Shown: positions 27,429 through 36,776, numbered from the stretch's first letter. The stretch: 64,000 nucleotides of DNA from Granulicatella seriolae (GCF_024543085.1 NZ_JANHNZ010000002.1:124001-188000), one strand, 5' to 3'. The notes: a model not told the origin generated them from the sequence alone. Made by a program: numbers and translations.

Positions 27429-28577
27429 ATGTCAACTAAAGCGATTAAACGTACCAAAAGAGCGCCATTAATACAATTTATTTCTGGAATAATATTTATT
27501 TTATTTAGTTTATCTTTATATTTTGTGCCAAAATATTTTTTATATTCACCCTCAACATTGAGAGCACAACAAAGTGTTTTCCCAAATTATAAAAAAGATA
27601 AGCCTGTATTAGTTGAAATCACCTATATTTCAGATTATATTGCAACTAGTACAGATGATAAAGGCGAAGAGTATGTTTATTATTTTGCTCAAGTTCCTAA
27701 CTATGACGTAGCCATTATAGAAGTTTCTAAGGCAGATGCCGAAAAGTTCAACAACTTAACCCCCCCACAAGATTTTGTGGGAATGCCTGTAAACTCCAGT
27801 GAGGTAGGTATGGCGGATATTCTTAGCGATGCTATTACTCACTACCGATTGGAAGATGATGGTCCAATCTGGGACAATACGCTAGATTATTTTATTTCAA
27901 AAGTTGAGTTTGAGCGTTATACATCCCCTAATTGGATTCCTATTATCTTTTTAGGAATTACGGGATTCTTATTGCTATTAGGGGCCTTCACTACTCGTAG
28001 GGCCAATAAAAAGCTAGAAAGTGAGTTAGTCAACCAATTCCAATCTGTTAACAGTATCCAAGATTTTATGGATAAAGCCGATTATCGAAATGGCACCATT
28101 GGCATTTATATCAAAGATTCTACAATGGTAACTAGTGGAGATATATATCAAAGTGTTGATTTAAATAAAATCCATTCTTTAGGCCATCAACTAATGGTCA
28201 GAAGAGGACGCTATAATTATGTATCCTTCATTGATGCCATTGGTACAGATGGTAGAACTGAAATGACGATTCGAGGTAAGAAAAAAGATATCCAAGCCTC
28301 TCTGCCTGATTTTTACAGATACATTGTAACTCACTTCCCAAATATTGTGTTGCCAGACGAAGTTTTAGTCGCCATTGGTTATCCAGCTTCAGGTGAGAAA
28401 CCTGCACCAGCAGAACCCCTCGTTGTGTCACAGGAGGTTGAAGAAACAGAGCCCGTTCAAGAAGACGCTTATGTAGAGGAAGAAGTTTTAGAGACTAACT
28501 ATGTAGAAGAAGATGCTGATAATGCTAGTGATGATTATGTCTCTCCATTTGATAATAAGAACTCTGATACAGAATAA
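27429..28577 (+). CDS. Two-span membrane protein of unknown function with acidic tail
   Basis: I do not recognise this protein of 382 residues. It has a basic N-terminus, one membrane span (about 16-36), an extracytoplasmic domain (about 37-177), a second span (about 178-196) and a cytoplasmic domain. The domain from about 200 to 315 contains GTIGIYIKDSTMV and a basic patch, suggesting a PH-like or binding fold. The last 65 residues are dominated by Glu, Asp and Pro. It is a single plus-strand gene ending at a bidirectional terminator. Confidence 0.65.
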   Translation: MSTKAIKRTKRAPLIQFISGIIFILFSLSLYFVPKYFLYSPSTLRAQQSVFPNYKKDKPVLVEITYISDYIATSTDDKGEEYVYYFAQVPNYDVAIIEVSKADAEKFNNLTPPQDFVGMPVNSSEVGMADILSDAITHYRLEDDGPIWDNTLDYFISKVEFERYTSPNWIPIIFLGITGFLLLLGAFTTRRANKKLESELVNQFQSVNSIQDFMDKADYRNGTIGIYIKDSTMVTSGDIYQSVDLNKIHSLGHQLMVRRGRYNYVSFIDAIGTDGRTEMTIRGKKKDIQASLPDFYRYIVTHFPNIVLPDEVLVAIGYPASGEKPAPAEPLVVSQEVEETEPVQEDAYVEEEVLETNYVEEDADNASDDYVSPFDNKNSDTE

Positions 28578-28627
28578 GGTTATATGAAATAATTTTGAAA
28601 ATTTCCAAAACACCAAAGACTCCAAAG

Positions 28628-28675
28628 AAGACTACACTTAAGGTTCAATTGATGAACCTTGAGTGTAGTCTTTTA
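28628..28675. terminator. Bidirectional terminator
   Basis: AAGACTACACT with AAGGTTCA pairs with TGAACCTT and AGTGTAGTCTT, with T-runs on both strands. It separates the convergent membrane-protein and threonine-aldolase genes. Confidence 0.9.
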
Positions 28676-28690
28676 AGTTATTCCTTTTCC

Positions 28691-29752
28691 TTATGATATG
28701 GTAGAAGTTGGCAAAAAATCCATTCCCTCAATACTCTCAATCAATGCTTTCACATCATGAGGCTTGGTGGCCCAGCTGGTACAATAGCGCGTCACTACTC
28801 GTCCATCCTCCAGCACCTCCCATAGAGCGAATCCAAATTCATTGATAAAATAGTCAGCTTGGTTAGCATTCAAAATAGGAAATTGTTGATTGGTAGTAGA
28901 TTCACCGTAGAATTCAATGCCTCTATTTTCAAAGGCTCTACGAATGTCTCGTGAATAAAATAGTGCTTTTTTCCCAACTTGGTAATACAAGTCGTCTTTA
29001 AAGAGTTGGTCAAACTGGATACCTAAAAGTCTTCCTTTAGCCAGTAAACCACCTCCCTGCTTCATCATTGCCCGGAAATGACCTTGTAGGCTTGGATTGA
29101 CAATGACAAGCGCCTCACCAAATAAGGCACCACATTTGGTACCGCCAATATAAAAGAGGTCACACAATTGAGCGATGTCTGATAAGGTTAAATCTGATAC
29201 CCCATCATCTAAAGCATACGCCAAACGTGCCCCATCTAAAAACAGTGGCCAACCAGCCTTTTGGCAAACTTGAGCGATTTCTTCTAGCTCTTTTTTTTGA
29301 TAGACCGTGCCCAATTCCGTTGGGTGTGAAAGATATACCATCCCAGGTTGCACAATATGTTCCTGAACCGGACTATTTTTATAGTTTTGATAGACCGTTT
29401 CTAGTTGATTGGCTGTGATTTTCCCATCTAAACTTGGTAATTCCAATACTTTATGTCCACTTGCCTCGATTGCACCTGTCTCGTGTTCAGCGATATGGCC
29501 TGTCTTAGCAGAGACAACTCCCTGATAAGGGCGCAAAACTGAAGCAATCACCGTTTTATTCACCTGAGTACCGCCAACAAAAAAATGAACCTGAGCCTTT
29601 TCTTGTCCAACAGCTGCCATTATTCGTTGACTAGCTCGTTTAGAATATGGATCCATTCCATAACCAGCCGTCTGTTCAAAGTTCGTTTCAATGAGTGCCT
29701 CCATAATAGCTGGATGACACCCTTCTAAATAATCACTACCGAAACTTGTCAT
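28691..29752 (-). CDS. Low-specificity threonine aldolase (beta-eliminating lyase family)
   Basis: The PLP enzyme of 353 residues would cleave threonine or allo-threonine to glycine and acetaldehyde. The PLP lysine is in YIGGTKCGALFG (about 201-212), LFLDGARLAYAL (about 169-180) carries the cofactor-binding Asp, and HETGAIEASGHKV is the ring-stacking region. Length is normal. It heads a set of closely spaced minus-strand genes only in position; the upstream cupin gene is 40 bases away, so co-transcription is possible. Confidence 0.88.
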   Translation of the reverse strand: MTSFGSDYLEGCHPAIMEALIETNFEQTAGYGMDPYSKRASQRIMAAVGQEKAQVHFFVGGTQVNKTVIASVLRPYQGVVSAKTGHIAEHETGAIEASGHKVLELPSLDGKITANQLETVYQNYKNSPVQEHIVQPGMVYLSHPTELGTVYQKKELEEIAQVCQKAGWPLFLDGARLAYALDDGVSDLTLSDIAQLCDLFYIGGTKCGALFGEALVIVNPSLQGHFRAMMKQGGGLLAKGRLLGIQFDQLFKDDLYYQVGKKALFYSRDIRRAFENRGIEFYGESTTNQQFPILNANQADYFINEFGFALWEVLEDGRVVTRYCTSWATKPHDVKALIESIEGMDFLPTSTIS

Positions 29753-29792
29753 ATTTTCCCCCTATGGATTTAAAAATTTATTGTATCTGTCA

Positions 29793-30293
29793 TTAATCTA
29801 GAGTTTCAAAAGCCAATTGCATAATAATCTCTTGATGCTGAGGATACTGCTGAATGAGAGTTTCTCGATCAAAGAGTTCGAAATCTCGGTAATCAAACCC
29901 AGGTGCTACCATGCAACTAACCAAAGAATACGTATCCTTATCTTCTACGCTAGAACCAAAAATGACACCTTTAGGGACTACTGCTTGTAATACTTGCCCC
30001 TGATCACTATCGAGGCCTAGATGAATGCTATGGTAAGTTCCCTCTGCATCAATCATGTGCACGGTCAATGGCGCCCCATCATGAAAATACCACACCTCAT
30101 CAGATTGCAATCTGTGAAAATGAGAAGGATTATTATGTTCTAATAAAAAATAAATACTGGTATATAAAGGTCTTGAATCCCCAGAATCATTGATAATATT
30201 GGTCTGAGCTTTAAGAACTTCCTTGTAATACCCACCTTCCGCATGTGCTAATAATCCCAACGATTGAATCCACTCTTTTGCAGTTTTCAACAT
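29793..30293 (-). CDS. Cupin, DUF985 family
   Basis: The soluble product of 166 residues forms one cupin barrel. Motifs include EGGYYKEV, IYFLLEHNNPSHFHRLQSDEVWYF and a VPKGVIFGSS turn, all typical of DUF985. Some members bind sugars or act as epimerase-like proteins, but the function of the family is unsettled. It is 25 bases from the ogt gene upstream. Confidence 0.8.
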   Translation of the reverse strand: MLKTAKEWIQSLGLLAHAEGGYYKEVLKAQTNIINDSGDSRPLYTSIYFLLEHNNPSHFHRLQSDEVWYFHDGAPLTVHMIDAEGTYHSIHLGLDSDQGQVLQAVVPKGVIFGSSVEDKDTYSLVSCMVAPGFDYRDFELFDRETLIQQYPQHQEIIMQLAFETLD

Positions 30294-30318
30294 ATCCCTC
30301 TTTTCCCTTTACTTAAGC

Positions 30319-30849
30319 TTACTCTTTTCTATACTTAGCTTCATGGTCTAGTAACCAGACTTTCATGGGTATTCCCCCACGAAAACCAGTCAAGGCACCA
30401 TTTTTCCCCAGAACGCGGTGGCAAGGTACGATGATGGAGATAGGATTTTTTCCTATAGCAGCTCCGACTGCCCTTACAGCTTTTGGACGCCCAATCAATT
30501 GAGCGATTTCTCCATAGGTAGATGTTTGCCCAAATGGTATGGTTTCCAAGGCTTGCCATACTTGACGCTGAAAGTCAGTTCCAACCACATCTTTTTCGAC
30601 TTGAAAAACTTGCCGACTACCTTCAAAATATTCTCTTACTTGTTGAGCATAAGGGTTATCAACTTCTAAAACTTCTTCTAATTGCACCTGTGGATAGAAT
30701 TCTTGTAATTCTTGCAACCCAGCATCAAAAGAACCAATAAAACTAAGTCCTTGGTTTGTATATGCTAAGACTATATCTTTATCATCAATGTTCATTAGGC
30801 TATAGTATAACTGTTTATGCAAAGAGTTCACCCTTTCAATTCTTGACAT
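30319..30849 (-). CDS. ogt: Methylated-DNA--protein-cysteine methyltransferase
   Basis: The product of 176 residues repairs O6-alkylguanine by transferring the alkyl group to its own Cys. The active site is IIVPCHRVLG (about 137-146), preceded by the helix-turn-helix YGEIAQLIGRPKAVRAVG and followed by the GGIPMKVWLLDHE tail. The ATG at 30849 has no good ribosome binding site; a TTG ten codons in, after GAAAGGG, is an alternative. The stop of the upstream B3/B4 gene is 6 bases away, indicating coupling. Confidence 0.92.
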   Translation of the reverse strand: MSRIERVNSLHKQLYYSLMNIDDKDIVLAYTNQGLSFIGSFDAGLQELQEFYPQVQLEEVLEVDNPYAQQVREYFEGSRQVFQVEKDVVGTDFQRQVWQALETIPFGQTSTYGEIAQLIGRPKAVRAVGAAIGKNPISIIVPCHRVLGKNGALTGFRGGIPMKVWLLDHEAKYRKE

Positions 30850-30854
30850 TCCTG

Positions 30855-31568
30855 CTACCCAACCACTACACTTGATTGCTCTTTATTAGCATGTAAGCTT
30901 TCTACTTTCACATCAAATTCTTTTTCAATGAGTTTTTTCAATTCTTCTGCTGCTTCTTTAGCCACTAATGCTTGTCTGGCATTAACAGCTTCAATCACCA
31001 AAACGGCATTTTTAGTATCTTCACGCAACATGGTTCGTTGCGCCTCACGCCAGTTGAAACAACGACAAATGGCTCCTTGGTCATCAAAATAAACCACTTC
31101 ACCTGGTAAAGCAGGTGCATCTTCCTCAGCTCCTAAAGGACGGAAACTTTCTCCCCCCTTAGCTAGGCCTAAACGCAAGTCCCCTTGAATTTGGTCTAAA
31201 TCTTCTCCACCACAAGGAACCCCATAACGTAAAGAAATACAATTATAAATGTCAACTAAAGGACTAATTGGAGAAAACTCACGGTCCTGACTTACACGTT
31301 TGAGTAGCGCTTCAATAGAAGACCGTGCTCCTTTTTTTGTTTTAAATAGGGTAAACGCTTGGCGCCATTCCTTAATGACGATATTCTCTGTAAAGGTAAT
31401 TTCCTCAATATGCTTTTGAGCTGATACCGCCGCCTGTTTTAACAAATCGGCAAAGTATTTCTCTTTGTCAGGGGCAACATGATTGTTTATCCCCTTGGCA
31501 ACAAGCAGAAAAATCTCGCCCTGTGGGAATAGTGTCCAGAATTCTTCACTAACTTCAAATTTTTTCAT
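30855..31568 (-). CDS. B3/B4 tRNA-binding domain protein
   Basis: The product of 237 residues corresponds to the B3/B4 domain of the phenylalanyl-tRNA synthetase beta chain, found here alone. Recognisable stretches are VKEW-like IKEWRQAF, ISPLVDIYNCISLRYGVPCGGEDLD, GEVVYFDD and CFNWREAQRTML. Free-standing B3/B4 proteins may edit or bind mischarged tRNA, but this is not established. It is immediately upstream of ogt. Confidence 0.85.
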   Translation of the reverse strand: MKKFEVSEEFWTLFPQGEIFLLVAKGINNHVAPDKEKYFADLLKQAAVSAQKHIEEITFTENIVIKEWRQAFTLFKTKKGARSSIEALLKRVSQDREFSPISPLVDIYNCISLRYGVPCGGEDLDQIQGDLRLGLAKGGESFRPLGAEEDAPALPGEVVYFDDQGAICRCFNWREAQRTMLREDTKNAVLVIEAVNARQALVAKEAAEELKKLIEKEFDVKVESLHANKEQSSVVVG

Positions 31569-31615
31569 AAGTATGCTCCTTTTTTAGTTGTTTTTAAGTT
31601 TTATATTGTTATTGC

Positions 31616-32584
31616 TTATAGTTCAAAATAAGAGGACAGGTTCTCAGCTTCAACCCCAGCATTGAGCAAAACGGATAGCTTCATTCGAGCCTTTTGACCG
31701 CTGAGGCCTGTTGTAAAAATAACTCCGGCTTGCCTGAATCGTTTGCCACCTCCATCATAGTCATATACATCTTGCGTAACTCCATTAAAAGCACGGGAAA
31801 CAAAGACAACTGGTAGTTTGTCTGCCAAACAACGATTGATTGCCTCGACCGTTTGAGGAGGTAAGTTCCCAGCACCCAAAGCCTCTATAACCAGTCCATC
31901 TGCTCCGCTCATACGCACTGCATCAATCAAACGACCATCCATTCCCGCATAAGACTTGAGTAAACAAACCGATTTGCCCACATGGTCAAGCTTGTAATGC
32001 TCTTGGTGCAAATGGTTTTGAAAATAAAGAACCTGACTTTTGGAAACCAAGCCAATTGGTCCAAAGGTTGGGGTTTGAAAAGTTGCGACATTAGTCGTGT
32101 GCGTTTTCGTAACATAGGCTGCAGTATGAACCTCATCATTCATCACGACCAGTACACCTTTGCCAATAGAGTTGGGACTAGCTGCCACAATTAACGCTGC
32201 CCGTAAATTAGCCAAACCATCCGAACCAATCTCATTACTAGAACGCATGGCGCCTGTGATAACTAGTGGGATAGGTAAATCCAAAGTCAAATCAAGAAAA
32301 TAGGCTGTTTCTTCTAAGGTATCCGTCCCATGCGTGATAACCACACCGTCATAACCTTGATCACAAGCTTCTATAACCCTCTCTTGCAAACGAAGCATAT
32401 GCACTTCGGTTATATGGGGTGATGGTAAAGAAAAGACATCCTCAATAGCAACCTGCCCGATATAATCAAACAATCCTACAACTTCTTTCAAGGGATTGGT
32501 GTTAGTCGGAGAGACAGTACCCGTCGAATGGTTCTCATTCATGGCTATAGTTCCCCCGGTATTTAAAACGAGTAATTTCGTCAT
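31616..32584 (-). CDS. ansA: L-asparaginase, type I
   Basis: This cytosolic amidohydrolase of 322 residues converts asparagine to aspartate and ammonia. The first catalytic Thr is in LNTGGTIAM (about 7-15) and the second in VVITHGTDTLEETAYFL (about 81-97), with the Thr-Asp pair and GAMRSSNEIGSDGLANL completing the active site. Length and lack of signal peptide fit the type I enzyme. It stands between plsY and the B3/B4 gene on the same strand. Confidence 0.92.
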   Translation of the reverse strand: MTKLLVLNTGGTIAMNENHSTGTVSPTNTNPLKEVVGLFDYIGQVAIEDVFSLPSPHITEVHMLRLQERVIEACDQGYDGVVITHGTDTLEETAYFLDLTLDLPIPLVITGAMRSSNEIGSDGLANLRAALIVAASPNSIGKGVLVVMNDEVHTAAYVTKTHTTNVATFQTPTFGPIGLVSKSQVLYFQNHLHQEHYKLDHVGKSVCLLKSYAGMDGRLIDAVRMSGADGLVIEALGAGNLPPQTVEAINRCLADKLPVVFVSRAFNGVTQDVYDYDGGGKRFRQAGVIFTTGLSGQKARMKLSVLLNAGVEAENLSSYFEL

Positions 32585-32612
32585 CGTTTGCTCCTTAACT
32601 ATTATGGTAGAA

Positions 32613-33251
32613 TTAATGGTGTTTCTTCATTGTTTTACGCAAGCCAGTCTCTGTTCCTTGAAGGATACGAGATATATTTTCACGGTGCAACCAGATACTT
32701 AAGACAAGAATGATAGTCAGCAAGGCGACAGTAAGGTCAGACTCTAACCAGAAAATGGCTCCTGCAATGTAGGTTGCCCACATACCAATAGCACCAATGG
32801 CTATGTAGTTGGAGATAAGCGTTAAGATAAGCAGAGCAGCAATCCCCAATAGACCAATACGCCAATCAATAGCGAGCATCATCCCCACAGCCGATGCCGT
32901 TCCCTTACCGCCCTTGAAATTCATAAAAAATGGAAATACATGACCGAGCACAACCGCTACACCTGCCGATGCCAGAATTAAGGTTGTGTCCAGAGCCTCA
33001 AGCCCAACTATAGTCATAACAGCCCTAGCCAAAATAACTGCACATACTGCCTTAGCCACATCCAACAATGCCACTAAAGCACCAAACTTCCAGCCAAAAT
33101 TAATAACCGTATTGCTAGCACCAGCATTACCATGGCCTAGTTTCCGAATGTCTTGTTTTTTGATATACCTGACTAATAAGTAAGACCATTGCAAACACCC
33201 TAGAAGATAACTACCTAGGATAATCAATAAAACAGACCCCAAGTTATTCAT
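32613..33251 (-). CDS. plsY: Acyl-phosphate glycerol-3-phosphate acyltransferase
   Basis: This membrane enzyme of 212 residues performs the first acylation in phosphatidic acid synthesis, using acyl-phosphate from PlsX. About six membrane segments and the three conserved loops are present: GSYLLGCLQWSYL, GHGNAGASNTVINFG (about 39-53) and GHVFPFFMNFKGGKGTA (about 102-118). The C-terminus is basic. It is divergent from the ASCH-like gene. Confidence 0.95.
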   Translation of the reverse strand: MNNLGSVLLIILGSYLLGCLQWSYLLVRYIKKQDIRKLGHGNAGASNTVINFGWKFGALVALLDVAKAVCAVILARAVMTIVGLEALDTTLILASAGVAVVLGHVFPFFMNFKGGKGTASAVGMMLAIDWRIGLLGIAALLILTLISNYIAIGAIGMWATYIAGAIFWLESDLTVALLTIILVLSIWLHRENISRILQGTETGLRKTMKKHH

Positions 33252-33437
33252 ACTCTCCCTCCTTTACCACAAACTTCTATGCACTAATCTTCATGTTTAG
33301 TATAGCATAAGCGGCTATGAGGGGCATAGCCAGACTAATTTTTGCCCTACGTTTACTTATCCTGTATTATTAGTATAGTAGATATTGCTTTAATACTAAT
33401 TGCAAGTCATTGTCACACGAAACATATGGAGGAAACT

Positions 33438-34006
33438 ATGAAAAAAATATTATCTTGTCTTTTCGCCCAGATTACTTTAGGCCTATACTTTATGGAATAA
33501 AAAAATACGAGTATCGACGACTATTTTGCGACGAACCCGTTACAGCTTATTTATATCTAACAAAACCAATTAGTCAGTTTATTGGTGTTCTAGAACTTGG
33601 CAAACGTATTTCTCCAGAAATGGTTAAATCCCTTTACGATAACGATGAAGAAATCTGTAAAAGAATGGACACAGCTATTGACAATAATGAAAGATCTATT
33701 ATCCCCATCCATAGTTTTAGCTTATTTAAAGAAACCATAAGAGCTGAAGATTTAAAACATCACGGGATACCATTTACTGTTCCAAGATCCTTTACATACA
33801 TTGATGGTACCAATCTTCTAGAGTATCTCCGTAGCCTCCCAATATTTAAACAAGAATTTTATCATAGTCATTCTGGCATTTATGAAGACAATATTGGTGT
33901 GTCCTGTATCGATATGGAAAAAACAAAAGAATTCAAGGTTTTAGATACTCTCTTTTTAAAAAGTTCAAAATCTAATTTGGTTAAGACTTCCTATTTAAAT
34001 AAATGA
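33438..34006 (+). CDS. ASCH-like domain protein with frameshifted start at an A7 tract
   Basis: A GGAGG site and an ATG at 33438 are well spaced, but the ATG frame ends after 20 codons. The conserved frame (NIILSFRPDYFRPILYGIKKYEYRR, given here in two parts: NIILSFRPDYF and RPILYGIKKYEYRR) is one base away and joins at the tract of seven A (33441-33447). With eight A the protein would read MKKNIILSF and have about 190 residues. The N-terminus resembles ASCH/YTH-like RNA- or nucleotide-binding domains. A TTG at 33410 opens the long frame but lacks a ribosome binding site. It may be a phase-variable gene, use slippage, or be a fresh pseudogene. Confidence 0.6.
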
Positions 34007-34084
34007 CATAACGTGATTGAGTATATTTTTTGTTTTTATCTAATAATCACAAGATAAATTTTATGATTAAAAGGACTAACTCAA

Positions 34085-34342
34085 GAGCTGAGCAAAAAGT
34101 CCCAGCTGCCATTTAAACAAAAGAGTTTGGCGAAAAAGGTTATCAGAAATAACGGTGCAAAGCATAGCTGACGCACAGTGGATGTTTCGGCTTCAGCCGA
34201 TTACAGCCACGTAGACAGCTAAGCCAGTGAGACCTTGGCTCACGGCGGTGCCACCGTTCTCATTTCTGATAACCTTTTTCGCCAAACTCTTTTGTGATTT
34301 AAAAAAATAGATATTAATCATTATGGACTTTCTGCTCAGCCC
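34085..34342 (+). repeat. Interspersed structured repeat, copy 4 (class B stem)
   Basis: The core palindrome is about 34116-34296 with arms ACAAAAGAGTTTGGCGAAAA and TTTTCGCCAAACTCTTTTGT, extended by GGTTATCAGAAAT and ATTTCTGATAACC. The conserved core is intact, with GTGAG/CTCAC. The outer inverted repeat is excellent: GAGCTGAGCAAAAAGTCC with GGACTTTCTGCTCAGCCC. It lies between convergent genes (ASCH-like and rpiR). Confidence 0.88.
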
Positions 34343-34389
34343 CGGCACCACCGTCCTCATTTCCGACAGAAGGGCTAGAAACTCTTTTT
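34343..34389 (+). repeat. Truncated right end of the interspersed repeat
   Basis: GGCACCACCGTCCTCATTTC, then GACAGAAGGGCTAGAAACTCTTTTT resembles the right arm of a class B copy. Its left arm and core are absent. It abuts copy 4 directly. Confidence 0.5.
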
Positions 34390-34424
34390 AACTTCTCTAT
34401 CATTTTGAAATTTTTTAGAAAGTC

Positions 34425-35273
34425 CTACCCATTCTCCAACTCCCTAATCACCCGATGCGTATCCTTAACATAAGCAACGGATTCCTTATAGTGCTTGGAC
34501 ATATAGTAATAAAAAAGCACATCAATGGTAATAAATTGCGAGTGCAGTGAACTGGTTGCCGCACTTCGGATGACACTCTCGTTGGACTTGACCGTTTGTA
34601 GACTATAGTCTGCCTCATTGGACAAGGCATTATGCCCAAACTGCGTAATGGCAACCGTTTTGAGCCCCCTGCTCTTAGCTAACTTCAACACTTGAACAAC
34701 TTCTTTGGTATTGCCCGAATTAGAAATACCAATAAAGATAGCTTGGTCTGATTTGCTAGCCAAAGTTGTAGCTAAAACATGCGTATCCTGTAGGCAAATG
34801 GTAATCTTCCCAACCCGGTTCCATTTTTGAGCAATATTCTCAGCTACTAAATAAGACGCTCCCACACCAAACACATAAATAATTGAAGCCCTCTCAATTA
34901 AGTTGACTACTTCTTCAATAATTTGGTCTGACAAAAAATTAATGGTATCATTCATCAATTGACTAGCACTGAGCAAAAGCTTTTCTTTGATACTGCCTAG
35001 AGACTCATTTGGAAGAATATCGGTAGTGGCTAACTCCTCTTTTGACAAAGAAGATGCCAACTGCACTTTCAGTTGTGGGAAACTTGAAACTTGTAAAGAC
35101 TGCAAAAACCGCATGACGGATGTCGAGCTAGAATTGGCACTTTTTGCTAGTTCTTGAACGGTCATACCTGTTACTTCAACTGGATTATCCAAAATATATT
35201 GGGCAATCACTCGCTGAGAATTGGGTAATTCATCCAATAGACTTCTAATTCTTCTTAACATATCACTATTCAT
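34425..35273 (-). CDS. RpiR family regulator of the amino-sugar operon
   Basis: The product of 282 residues has an N-terminal helix-turn-helix domain (about 1-77, with VQELAKSANSSSTSVMRFLQ) and a C-terminal SIS sugar-phosphate-binding domain (about 120-260, with IYVFGVGASYLVAENIAQKW and IFIGISNSGNTKEVVQ). RpiR regulators such as MurR sense sugar phosphates; MurR responds to MurNAc-6-P. As the last gene of the murQ-anmK operon it most likely controls that operon. Two similar inverted repeats upstream of murQ are candidate binding sites. Confidence 0.88.
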   Translation of the reverse strand: MNSDMLRRIRSLLDELPNSQRVIAQYILDNPVEVTGMTVQELAKSANSSSTSVMRFLQSLQVSSFPQLKVQLASSLSKEELATTDILPNESLGSIKEKLLLSASQLMNDTINFLSDQIIEEVVNLIERASIIYVFGVGASYLVAENIAQKWNRVGKITICLQDTHVLATTLASKSDQAIFIGISNSGNTKEVVQVLKLAKSRGLKTVAITQFGHNALSNEADYSLQTVKSNESVIRSAATSSLHSQFITIDVLFYYYMSKHYKESVAYVKDTHRVIRELENG

Positions 35274-35294
35274 ACATCTGATCCCTCACCTTTA

Positions 35295-36422
35295 CTAATA
35301 GGTAATACTGCCTAGAGGAACAAACTTGTTGGCTCCTGTTGCACTCGGCACATTACCAGCAAGCCCCTGCAAGGTTTGATTGCCCAAAACAGCCATGGCA
35401 ATCGCTTCTTTCGCATCGGATGAATAACCAATATCCTCTTGTTTACATACTACCACATTAGGAAGCTCTTGTTGTAGATAATTTAACAAAGTTTCATTAT
35501 AAGAACCACCACCACCCACTACCAGACTAGCTCCCTCCTCAACTATTCCTTGTAAATGGTAGCCAATACAATAAGCCGTAAAATAAGTGACCGTTGCAAT
35601 AAAGTCATTTGCCTTAAGAAAAGGAAATTCGAACAACAGCTCTTCAACATAAGCCTGCCCAAACTCTTCTCGACCTGTCGTTTTGGGTAAAGCTTTTTTC
35701 AGATAAGGATGGGCCTTCAATCGCTCTAGCAATTCTTGATTGATAGTTCCCTTAGCGGCGTAAGCACCACCTTTGTCATAAGCTTCCTGATAAAAATGCT
35801 GGCACAAACTATCTATCATCATATTTCCTGGACCGGTATCAAAAGCTTGAATAGCATCCATTTCCCCGCCAGCTGGCAAAATAGTCACATTGCCAATGCC
35901 ACCGATGTTTTGCAAACATACCATGCGATTCGCTTGTCGATAGAGCAAGTACTCACTGTAGGGAACAATTGGAGCCCCTTGACCACCTACTGCCATATCT
36001 CTGGAACGAAAATCAGAAACAATAATTGTGCCCAAACGTTCCGCTAGCACAGCTGGATTGCCTATCTGCAAGGTAGAAGCCACCAGATGATCGGAGGCAA
36101 ATGGCTGGTGGTAAATAGTTTGCCCGTGTGAAGCTACAAAGGTTAAGTCTTGGCTTTTTATCTCTTCCAATTGACACGCATCTTGCACCACTTGGGCAAA
36201 CAATTCAGCTAGCTCAACCGATAAACTACAAATTTCATCCACTCTAGAACTTCTTGGATCGCATTGCTTCATAATCTTTGCTTTCATGTCAATTGGCATG
36301 AGTTGAGACAAAAAACGTAAAAGCTTTATTTCTGTCTCCAAGCCACTCCCCACAATATCAAGGATGGCGACATCAATGCCATCAAGAGATGTCCCCGACA
36401 TGATTCCTGCAGCTAAGACCAT
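35295..36422 (-). CDS. anmK: Anhydro-N-acetylmuramic acid kinase
   Basis: The product of 375 residues phosphorylates and hydrolyses 1,6-anhydro-MurNAc to MurNAc-6-P in wall recycling. The ATP-binding start is GIMSGTSLDGIDVAILD (about 6-22), followed by ASHGQTIYHQP, LQNIGGIGNVTILP and FDTGPGNMMIDSL, all hallmarks of the family. It follows the PTS IIA gene by 18 bases in the salvage operon. Its product is the substrate of MurQ, encoded at the head of the same operon. Confidence 0.95.
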   Translation of the reverse strand: MVLAAGIMSGTSLDGIDVAILDIVGSGLETEIKLLRFLSQLMPIDMKAKIMKQCDPRSSRVDEICSLSVELAELFAQVVQDACQLEEIKSQDLTFVASHGQTIYHQPFASDHLVASTLQIGNPAVLAERLGTIIVSDFRSRDMAVGGQGAPIVPYSEYLLYRQANRMVCLQNIGGIGNVTILPAGGEMDAIQAFDTGPGNMMIDSLCQHFYQEAYDKGGAYAAKGTINQELLERLKAHPYLKKALPKTTGREEFGQAYVEELLFEFPFLKANDFIATVTYFTAYCIGYHLQGIVEEGASLVVGGGGSYNETLLNYLQQELPNVVVCKQEDIGYSSDAKEAIAMAVLGNQTLQGLAGNVPSATGANKFVPLGSITY

Positions 36423-36440
36423 CTCAACTCCTCCTAAACA

Positions 36441-36776
36441 CTACTTGTTTTGTATTTTCTTTAATTCATTAATTTCATTTTGCATATCAATCAACTGCTC
36501 GATTAAGGCCTTTTCCGCCATGGCAGTCATCAATTGGTCTTGCGCATGAATCAATAAGAGTGTTGGTTGGATACCTTCTTCTCCTTGAAGCTCAGCTTGA
36601 ACCAATTTTGTCTGGATGTTATGAGCTTTGGTCATTGAGTCATGACTCTCTTGCAACAAGGCAGTCACTTCCTCTTTAGGCGCTTGGGCTCTCACGGATT
36701 CAAGAGCTTGATAGGCCTTAGCACGTGCCTCGCCACCGTAACTAATGATTTCAAAGATTAATTGTTCAAGGTTCAT
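36441..36776 (-). CDS. PTS lactose/cellobiose-family IIA component
   Basis: The product has about 111 residues and is the helical IIA protein that passes phosphate from HPr to IIB. NLEQLIFEIISYGGEARAKAY is the usual N-terminus, and the phosphorylated His is in LLLIHAQDQLMTAMA (about residue 73). The frame opens from 36797, but the ATG at 36776 directly after the mupG stop gives the normal length. Together with the IIB and IIC genes it completes one permease of the Lac family. Confidence 0.9.
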   Translation of the reverse strand: MNLEQLIFEIISYGGEARAKAYQALESVRAQAPKEEVTALLQESHDSMTKAHNIQTKLVQAELQGEEGIQPTLLLIHAQDQLMTAMAEKALIEQLIDMQNEINELKKIQNK

